Shown piece after piece: positions 55,494 through 64,000 of a DNA stretch of 64,000 nt. The stretch covers positions 4,114,501 to 4,178,500 of the forward strand of contig CM065321.1 of assembly GCA_033032175.1 (NCBI GenBank). The letters run 5' to 3'. The stretch comes from Saturnia japonica (lineage: Eukaryota > Arthropoda > Insecta > Lepidoptera > Saturniidae). Each line of letters starts with the position of its first letter. The stretch's first letter is position 1. The translations under genes and the position numbers were made by a program. A model generated the notes under the pieces. It did no database searches. It had not been told where the DNA came from and worked only from the letters and a program-made list of their open reading frames with translations.

Positions 55494-58492
55494 GTCAATA
55501 AAAAAATTTCATTTATTCCTTCCTTTAAATGCTAAACACTAACTAAAATTCAAAATTTGAAGTTTGTAAAACTGTTTAAAGTACCTTAGAGTTTTGATGA
55601 TCGGTGAGTGTGTTAGTAACAAAATTAAAGAACTTTGACTAGTGATAATTTGTAACTTATAAGGTATAATTATTTGATATGTTGGTAATAAAGCCAGCTA
55701 TACCATGTACTCTTGATCTTTAAGAATTTAAACTTCTTGCTTTATACACAACGAAGTTACAGGGGGTCAAAAGTGCCGTGAATCGCTTCGAGAAAAGGAT
55801 GGTTCTTTTTTTTGTCTTACTAATTTGTTAGCCTTAGTTAGGGGCCCTGGAGCCTCTGACGGCTTTTACAGCTTTACCGAACTTTAGTAGAAAAGGATGG
55901 TACGGCCTTGTTCTACTTGGCCATGGCTGGCACACTATCGTGCCCCTTAATGATTAAAAATAAAATTACGGGATGAAAATAATTACTGCATAAAAACGCG
56001 TGCGGAGCTATGGGCACACCGCTGGGCTTAACCACAGAGTACTTTTGTTTAAAGGTGAAAATAATAAGTATATATGTAATATCAATTTAACTTGATTTGT
56101 TGACAAACTATTAATATATGTTGTTTGGCAAAATGTTGCGAGTTACGACTTAAAATGGAATCAGATTATTTTAAAATATGTCTCTTGTGTTTCAAACAAA
56201 AAAGATATTTACATGAATATCTTCCAAGACAGCTCGAGCGGTAGACAGGTAATGGCATCTTGCTTTGTTTCTTCGTTGAATATTTTCGAGCCAAATATGA
56301 AAATTCCTCTTTCGTACATTTTGTAAACATTATCATTAGACGTTTTGAGAATTCATCAGATTGTGTTTTATTGTAGGGTGAATTTAGAAATTTTATTAAT
56401 CATAACATATGTAAGGTAAGCTTGAAAATAGTTGAACAGTGTTAAGATAACCATTTGTAGGTGTTGCAGCTTTTTAACTATTATATTTTTAAAGCTATTG
56501 TAACTATTGTAGCTTATCAACTAAAAGACTTCTTGTATTTTACATCACCGATTATTCGCACTTTTTAACTGACTTCAAAAAAAGACGCAGTCTACCTACT
56601 CAATTCGATTGTTCTATTTTTTTAATGGATGTTTTATCTTCTTTGTTTATGAACGATTTCATTTTTTTTGTTATTTTTTTTGTTCAAAATTAGATATTGA
56701 TGTTGGTTTTCTTTTTGTTCAAAATTGTCTTGTTGTAAATTAAATTAGTCTGTTGTTATTCAATTTGTTTATATTGGTCAATATTGATTTAATTTGTTAT
56801 TTCTTCGAGCTTAGTTATTGTGCATAAATGAAGTAGATTATAAATATAAACTGGAAGCATACATTTTGAGATGCCTCAAAAACCCCCAAGGAATTTCTAA
56901 CAAAGGAGCCACCATTTTGTTGGGATACTGAAATTGTCCTAAGACTGGACACTATATTCACTTGATAATGGCAGTAATGGTCTTCAATAAAGAGGATTAG
57001 TTGCTAAGTTGGGAAGATGAAGAAGAATGATGTAATCCATACCATCGTTATCAAGAGTTGATCTCTGAAAGATATGTACATCTAACCCTACCCTGAGTGG
57101 TAGATGCAATTATTTTTCCTATTAAATTTCGTATTAAAGTGGTAAGTGGGCCTGTAATGTATACGTAGTAAATATAACTAGCAATCGTCTTATGCTCGAA
57201 AATCGATCAGCGACTTTTTGATCATAGACTATTTTCTGTTTGACATTTAAAGTATTCATGAACCTAAACAATGAGTATTATCTACATCACTTGCTGTCAC
57301 TTTTCGTTGAGTGACAATGTCAATATTTTGGGGGGTCTAAGTTCAACGGCACTGGTCAGGTTAGGATTCGCAGTATTAATTTATTTAATTTAATATATTA
57401 ATAACAGATATTATAGATAAATTTTCGCTTTCTACACTCCTGCTCCATATAAATCTCATAGTCTTCTGTCATATACTTACAATGCCAGAACATGTAACAA
57501 GAATATGTTAACCTTATTGTCTTGTCATTATTTAACATGTTTTAGGCTCATATAATTATTTATGCATACTATAGTCTAAAGACCACCACCTCCTACGCTT
57601 ATGTTTATAAGATTTCACTACTTTTTATAGACAATTGTCAGTTTTTGACATTATGTTGTCTTGGGATATTCCTTTCCGAAGAGCATTTACTTGTGGCAAA
57701 ATTCATATACTGAGCTATGTTCAGGATTTTTACCACAAAACACGTAGATGGATTTTTCGCTGTAATTAAATTCAGTTAGCCTTAACTCGCACGGGCGCGA
57801 CCGTGCCCTCTTAAAGGGCATTTCACCAGAATAAACCGTCATCTCAACCTCTCCACAGTGTGGATATATATATTAGTTGATTGACTCAAGTGCAAATAAA
57901 TATTTTTAGTGTGCAACTATTACTTTCAGAATCATAAGGAGGTATTATTTAGGTTTTGAATGATATAATTAGCAATAAACAAGATAAGTTATGTCCAACC
58001 TATTAACTTTTTGTCTATTTTATTATTGTGGTATTGTTCGTATAATATGCAATTATTTCTTATTTGTTTTATTAATTTTCCTATCTCCGGACATGATATC
58101 ATGTTGACTCTATACAGATGTTCATAAACCTACATATTTAATTAACACAGTCTCATAATAAATTCATTGTATAATCTCATGTGATAAAAGATAAGCCTAT
58201 AGATTCAGTATCTTGGCAGATGTTACTGTTGGATTGCAGTTAACCTCCGATAATTACCATGTTATCACCACCGAAACTCCTAGGCCTGATGTCCACGTAC
58301 CGCAAGAAAAAACCCGCTAGATAACTAGATATAATAAATTAATAAGTAATGGCATTATAATAAGTGCGAAAAAAAAAACACTAATGGCTATTTATAATGC
58401 CATTATAAATATGTAAATATTTTATCGCAATGTCTTTTTGCGATGCCATTTTATATATTATAATTATGTGATTTTTTTATTACATTAGGTAA
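55494..58492 (+). repeat. Right part of duplicated block: families E, F, D and a flank-like segment
   Basis: Contains family E at 55,840-55,950, family F at 56,566-56,720 and family D at 57,150-57,430. 57,440-57,700 is a diverged copy of the array's own left flank (shares 'acatgtaacaagaatatgtt' with 48,651). 58,345-58,410 has the palindromic pair 'taatggcattataa' and 'ttataatgccatta'. No gene was found. The same features recur at +5,287. Confidence 0.65.
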
Positions 58493-59208
58493 TCTTCTGT
58501 ATTAATAAATCTGTCTGTACAGTTAATATTTTTCCAAAATTTCCCGTTAGGCATACTATATGAAAAATACTGATCACGAATATGACATTAAAATTTTTTT
58601 TGTCAGTCTTTTTGTATGTCCGGATTTAACTCAATTCTCAACTCAACTCAATTCATATGAAATTTTGTACACGGGATGCTTATGTCATCGTTCAGTTGAT
58701 AGGGTATAAGAAATTTCAATATTAGTTATAGAAATCATTAAAAAAAATACCAGAAATAATTATTTTAGTTTATCGTTCGCCGATTTTAATGAAATTTTGG
58801 AAACGGGAAGTATAAGGAATTACATAATTGATGGAATATTATAACCATTGTCAATATTAATTCTAGAAATCGTAAAAAAGTTAAAAAAGTTAATTTTTCA
58901 TCAATTCTCAACTGATTCTGATTGATTTTTGTAGACGGAAAGCATACATCATAATCATAATACATATAATCATCATAAGCATACATCATTAAGAGACTAT
59001 AAGAATCGCTAAGAATGCATTATAAATCGTAAAATAGAATAATAATGTTCAACCGATTTTGATGAAAATTGTACACGGACAGTACACGGCATTCTTCAAT
59101 AATTAATACGGCATATGAATAGTGAACAATATGTGTAAAAATAAAATTACTGGTTGTGCGTACTGCGTAGTTACAAATGCGTGCGGAGTCGCGGGCACAC
59201 ATCTCTAG
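58493..59208 (+). mobile_element. Non-autonomous Helitron, family A, 716 bp
   Basis: Starts A|TCTTCTGTATTAATAAATC at 58,493 and ends 'gcgtgcggagtcgcgggcac' then ACATCTCTAG at 59,208. The interior has the same ~120-bp internal repeats as the inverted copy at 3,167-3,960. The base after CTAG is A, not T. The copy in the second duplication starts at about 63,779 and runs off the window. ORFs at 58,786-58,989 and 59,020-59,262 (minus) are by-products. Confidence 0.65.
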
Positions 59209-59664
59209 ACATACAATTAATTGTTGAAAAATAGGGAGCACAAAGAAGTCTTGATCTGTCACAGAATTGATATTTGATCTATATACGTGACATTGGCGGA
59301 ATTGTGTTTACACACACGTTGCCATTATAAAGAAGAAGAAGAGAAGGTATGCAGAGACTATACTTGAGAAAGTGTCTGTCGAAAAGCCTCAATTAGGGTG
59401 GAACTGTGGTAGCAAATGCGGTAATTTTTACAAATAGCGTCAAATGGTTTTTTTTTACGCCCGTTTAACTTAACCTCTAATTAACTACAAAAACTTTTCA
59501 CATTATTGTTCAATGTTTTAAGTTTTGCAACAATAAAAACTAAAATTACGAAAAGGTATCAATCTCTCTAGCTACACTAGCGTCATCTTCGTTGGTCTTT
59601 GAATTATAATTTGCAGCTTACAGCTCTGGACACTTTTTCAACTTCTCCTGCATATAAGATGGTT
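59209..59664. other. Unassigned DNA
   Basis: AT-rich with a short (AAG)n run at 59,329-59,343. No gene was recognised. Confidence 0.35.
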
Positions 59665-59761
59665 CTCCTTAAACTCCGAAACGGATGAACCGATTTTGAC
59701 TGGACTTTCACTGATAGATAGCTGATGTTATATGGATATGGAGTAACTTAAGCTACTTTTA
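59665..59761 (+). repeat. Helitron-like repeat at the duplication junction
   Basis: 'ctccgaaacggatgaaccga', 'ctttcactgatagatagctg' and 'gtaacttaagctactttta' match 36,886-36,950. It ends exactly where copy 2 of the 11.2-kb block starts. Confidence 0.55.
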
Positions 59762-62700
59762 GAAGAAAAATCAAATTATTTTGATATTCTTTATTTAAAA
59801 ATAATTTCTTCTTTTTCACAACGGCCAGCTCACGTCGTGCTGGCAATCGCGCGTTAACGCAGTCATATAAAATTCCACAACATGTAACAAGAATATGTTA
59901 ACCTTATTGTCTTTTCATTAATTTAGGCCAGATTTCTACCTAATACCTAATATCTACCTACTACACTCGGCTGTTTATGAGATTTCACTACCTTTTATAG
60001 ACAAACTATCTCAATCGAGGATTGGCCCGTTTTTTACAGCATGTTTTTCTTGGGATTTTACTTCTTTTGTAGTTTATTATGAAGTTTCTAAATCAGATAA
60101 GTACCAGTACTTTCCAGAAATTCATATGAACGCGCGTCAAAGCGCTTTAATGCTGCGCTTAAAAAACAATATATCTGAAAGAGGATTCGTGTTCCACAGA
60201 ACTCATTTTCAATAAAGCGGTATTTTTTAAATATCTTTTACAGTTTGGCTGGGCTCTTTGGGTTCCAACATCAGGTACTCCAGACCTTCTATTTTTATGT
60301 GCCATCAGAAAACGCTCATCAGATTATAAAATATTTTTTAATAAGGTGCCATTTCGATAGCTCTAATAGTTTGGACGTGCTCTTAGTATTTATTCCACAT
60401 CAGTTACTCCAGACCTTCTACTTTTATGTGCCATCAGAGAACGCTCATCAGATTATAAAATATTTTTTACTAAGGCGGCATTTCGATAGCTTTAATAGTT
60501 TGGAGGTACTCTTAGTATTTATTCCACATCAGTTACTCCAGACCTTCTACTTTTATGTGCCATCAGAGAACGCTCATCAGATTATAAAATATTTTTTACT
60601 AAGGCGGCATTTCGATAGCTCTTAAAGTCTGGCGCGACTCTTAGTGTTTCACATCAGGTACTTCAGACCTTCGATTTTTATACACCATCAGAAAACGCTT
60701 ATCAGATTATTAAATAATTTTACTAAAGTTTATTTCGATATATCTAATAGTTTGGCTGGGCACTTGGGTTCCACGTCAGGGTCAATAAAGATTTTTCATT
60801 TATTCCTTCCTTTAAATGCTAAACGCTAACTAAAATTCAAAATTTGAAGTTTGTAAGACTGTTAAAAGTACCTAAAAGTTTTGATGATCGGTGAGTCTGT
60901 TAGTAACAAAATTAAAGAACTTTGACTAGTGATAATTCGTAACTTATAAGGTATAATTATTTGATATGTTGGCAATAAAGTCAGCTATAGCATGTACTCT
61001 TGATCTTTAAAAATGTAAACTTCTTGCTTTATACACAACGTAGTTACAGGGGGTCAAAACTACCGTGAATCGCTTCGAGAAAAGGATGGTTCTTTTTTTT
61101 GTCTTACTAATTTGTTAGCCTTAGTTAGGGGCCCTGGAGCCTCTGACGGCTTTTACAGCTTTACCGAACTTTAGTAGAAAAGGATGGTACGGCCTTGTTC
61201 TACTTGGCCATGGCTAGCACACTATCGTGCCCCTTAATGAGTAAAAATAAAATTACGGGATGAAAATAATTACTGCATAACAAACGCGTGCGGAGCTATG
61301 GGCACACCGCTGGGCTTAACCACAGAGTACTTTTGTTTAAAGGTGAAAATAATAAGTATATATGTAATATCAATTCAACTTAGTTTGTTGACAAAATATT
61401 AATATATGTTGTTTGGCAAAATGTTGCGAGTTACGACTTAAAATGTAATCAGATTATTTTAAAATATGTCTCTTGTGTTTCAAACAAAAAGATATTTACA
61501 TGAATATCTTCCAAGACAGCTCGAGCGGTAGACAGGTAATGGCATCTTGCTTTGTTTCTTCGTTGAATATTTTCGAGCCAAATATGAAAATTCCTCTTTC
61601 GTACATTTTGTAAACATTATCATTAGACGTTTTGAGAATTCATCAGATTGTGTTCTATTGTAGGGTGAATTTAGAAATTTTATTAATCATAACATATGTA
61701 AGGTAAGCTTGAAAATAGTTGAACAGTGTTAAGATAACCATTTGTAGGTGTTGCAGCTTTTTAACTATTATATTTTTAAAGCTATTGTAACTATTGTAGC
61801 TTATCAACTAAAAGACTTCTTGTATTTTACATCACCGATTATTCGCACTTTTTAACTGACTTCAAAAAAAGACGCAGTCTACCTACTCAATTCGATTGTT
61901 CTATTTTTTTAATGGATGGTTTATCTTCTTTGTTTATGAACGATTTCATGTTTTTGTTATTTTTTTTGTTCAAAATTAGATATTGATGTTGGTTTTCTTT
62001 TTGTTCAAAATTGTCTTGTTGTAAATTAAATTAGTCTGTTGTTATTCAATTTGTTTATATTGGTCAATATTGATTTAATTTGTTATTTCTTCGAGCTTAG
62101 TTATTGTGCATAAATGAAGTAGATTATAAATATAAACTGGAAGCATACATTTTGAGATGCCTCAAAAACCCCCAAGGAATTTCTAACAAAGGAGCCACCA
62201 TTTTGTTGGGATACTGAAATTGTCCTAAGACTGGACACTATATTCACTTGATAATGGCAGTAATGGTCTTCAATAAAGAGGATTAGTTGCTAAGTTGGGA
62301 AGATGAAGAAGAATGATGTAATCCATACCATCGTTATCAAGAGTTGATCTCTGAAAGATATGTACATCTAACCCTACCCTGAGTGGTAGATGCAATTATT
62401 TTTCCTATTAAATTTCGTATTAAAGTGGTAAGTGGGCCTGTAATGTATACGTAGTAAATATAACTAGCAATCGTCTTATGCTCGAAAATCGATCAGCGAC
62501 TTTTTGATCATAGACTATTTTCTGTTTGACATTTAAAGTATTCATGAACCTAAACAATGAGTATTATCTACATCACTTGCTGTCACTTTTCGTTGAGTGA
62601 CAATGTCAATATTTTGGGGGGTCTAAGTTCAACGGCACTGGTCAGGTTAGGATTCGCAGTATTAATTTATTTAATTTAATATATTAATAACAGATATTAT

Positions 62701-64000
62701 AGATAAATTTTCGCTTTCTACACTCCTGCTCCATATAAATCTCATAGTCTTCTGTCATATACTTACAATGCCAGAACATGTAACAAGAATATGTTAACCT
62801 TATTGTCTTGTCATTATTTAACATGTTTTAGGCTCATATAATTATTTATGCATACTATAGTCTAAAGACCACCACCTCCTACGCTTATGTTTATAAGATT
62901 TCACTACTTTTTATAGACAATTGTCAGTTTTTGACATTATGTTGTCTTGGGATATTCCTTTCCGAAGAGCATTTACTTGTGGCAAAATTCATATACTGAG
63001 CTATGTTCAGGATTTTTACCACAAAACACGTAGATGGATTTTTCGCTGTAATTAAATTCAGTTAGCCTTAACTCGCACGGGCGCGACCGTGCCCTCTTAA
63101 AGGGCATTTCACCAGAATAAACCGTCATCTCAACCTCTCCACAGTGTGGATATATATATTAGTTGATTGACTCAAGTGCAAATAAATATTTTTAGTGTGC
63201 AACTATTACTTTCAGAATCATAAGGAGGTATTATTTAGGTTTTGAATGATATAATTAGCAATAAACAAGATAAGTTATGTCCAACCTATTAACTTTTTGT
63301 CTATTTTATTATTGTGGTATTGTTCGTATAATATGCAATTATTTCTTATTTGTTTTATTAATTTTCCTATCTCCGGACATGATATCATGTTGACTCTATA
63401 CAGATGTTCATAAACCTACATATTTAATTAACACAGTCTCATAATAAATTCATTGTATAATCTCATGTGATAAAAGATAAGCCTATAGATTCAGTATCTT
63501 GGCAGATGTTACTGTTGGATTGCAGTTAACCTCCGATAATTACCATGTTATCACCACCGAAACTCCTAGGCCTGATGTCCACGTACCGCAAGAAAAAACC
63601 CGCTAGATAACTAGATATAATAAATTAATAAGTAATGGCATTATAATAAGTGCGAAAAAAAAAACACTAATGGCTATTTATAATGCCATTATAAATATGT
63701 AAATATTTTATCGCAATGTCTTTTTGCGATGCCATTTTATATATTATAATTATGTGATTTTTTTATTACATTAGGTAATCTTCTGTATTAATAAATCTGT
63801 CTGTACAGTTAATATTTTTCCAAAATTTCCCGTTAGGCATACTATATGAAAAATACTGATCACGAATATGACATTAAAATTTTTTTTGTCAGTCTTTTTG
63901 TATGTCCGGATTTAACTCAATTCTCAACTCAACTCAATTCATATGAAATTTTGTACACGGGATGCTTATGTCATCGTTCAGTTGATAGGGTATAAGAAAT
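59762..64000 (+). repeat. Tandem segmental duplication, copy 2 (runs off the window)
   Basis: Contains the left flank (59,762-60,250), a four-monomer array (60,262-60,780) and the right part (60,781-64,000) in the same order as copy 1. The window ends inside the family A Helitron, so the full extent and any third copy are not visible. Confidence 0.85.
60262..60780 (+). repeat. Satellite array of copy 2: four monomers of ~129 bp, frame open
   Basis: Monomers start near 60,262, 60,392, 60,521 and 60,648. The second and third are exactly 129 bp apart, so the frame repeats every 43 codons. The ORF at 60,245-60,625 reads HQ(V/L)LQTFYFYVPSENAHQI, IKYFLLRRHFDSS and LVFIP repeatedly. The 'tttatgtgccatcag' form has no stop, whereas the 125-bp form 'tatatgtaatcag' has. 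There is no signal peptide or recognised domain. Coding is doubtful; the open frame may simply be the absence of stops in a conserved monomer. Confidence 0.8.

Larger units (their letters stand above)
48531..59761 (+). repeat. Tandem segmental duplication, copy 1 (11.23 kb)
   Basis: Homology with the second copy starts at 'gaagaaaaatcaaattattt' (48,531 and 59,762). The left flank 48,531-49,030 equals 59,762-60,250 with few changes. The right part 55,494-58,714 equals 60,781-64,000 at an almost constant offset of 5,286-5,287, with scattered single-base differences (for example near 55,500, 55,774 and 56,166). The central tandem array differs greatly: about 6.4 kb here, about 0.5 kb in copy 2. 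No gene was recognised in the duplicated DNA. Confidence 0.85.

Noticed and set aside
58786..59262. Two minus-strand ORFs (67 and 80 codons)
   Set aside because: Both lie in the family A Helitron, which is non-coding and repeated elsewhere in decayed form.

Overview
The window looks like nuclear DNA of a lepidopteran (moth or butterfly). It is AT-rich and gene-poor. It is crowded with repeat types typical of that order: short non-autonomous Helitrons ending in the 'cgcgggcacagctagt' type 3' end, a tRNA-derived SINE with clear A and B boxes, 3' ends of CR1-, RTE- and Jockey-like LINEs, and broken mariner, Tc1-like and hAT elements. The order also fits the one complete gene, a short secreted protein of the MBF2 family, which is abundant in Lepidoptera. 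I cannot name the species. Families were recognised by eye from conserved motifs; no database was searched.

Layout. 1-32.5 kb is a mosaic of dead or short mobile elements with unassigned AT-rich DNA between them: LINE 3' fragments (0.6, 1.7, 2.3, 11-12.8, 15, 16, 18.9, 24.8 and 26-27 kb), Helitrons (3.2, 13.1, 19.8, 27.9, 30.0 and 31-32.5 kb), SINEs (14.7, 28.8 and 31.6 kb), a Tc1/mariner pseudogene (20.5 kb) and a complete-length but dead mariner (21.9 kb). 32.6-38.5 kb holds the MBF2-family gene on the + strand: TATA box, signal-peptide exon, 5.4-kb repeat-filled intron, terminal exon and polyadenylation signal. A Helitron lies close to each side of it. 39-48 kb is again transposon debris (Tc1-like, two mariners, a hAT with CTCGAG-rich ends, several MITEs). 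It also holds one possible orphan F-box exon on the minus strand and one unexplained short ORF.

48.4-64 kb is the most unusual part. An 11.2-kb block (48,531-59,761) is followed directly by a second copy of itself (59,762 to the window end). Each copy carries the same tandem repeat after the same left flank. The second copy has only four monomers of about 129 bp. The first has four of them, then a strange blended segment, then about 43 monomers of a 125-bp derivative arranged in higher-order blocks of about 2.25 and 2.62 kb. Part of this may be true satellite expansion. The blended stretch at 49,545-50,095 looks like an assembly consensus of two superposed sequences.

There is no operon-like or pathway organisation. 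The MBF2-family gene is the only locus I would call functional. The best leads for new biology are the duplicated satellite block, a possible exon captured inside a Helitron at 13.4 kb, and the tandem amplification of a Helitron 3' end inside the MBF2 intron.
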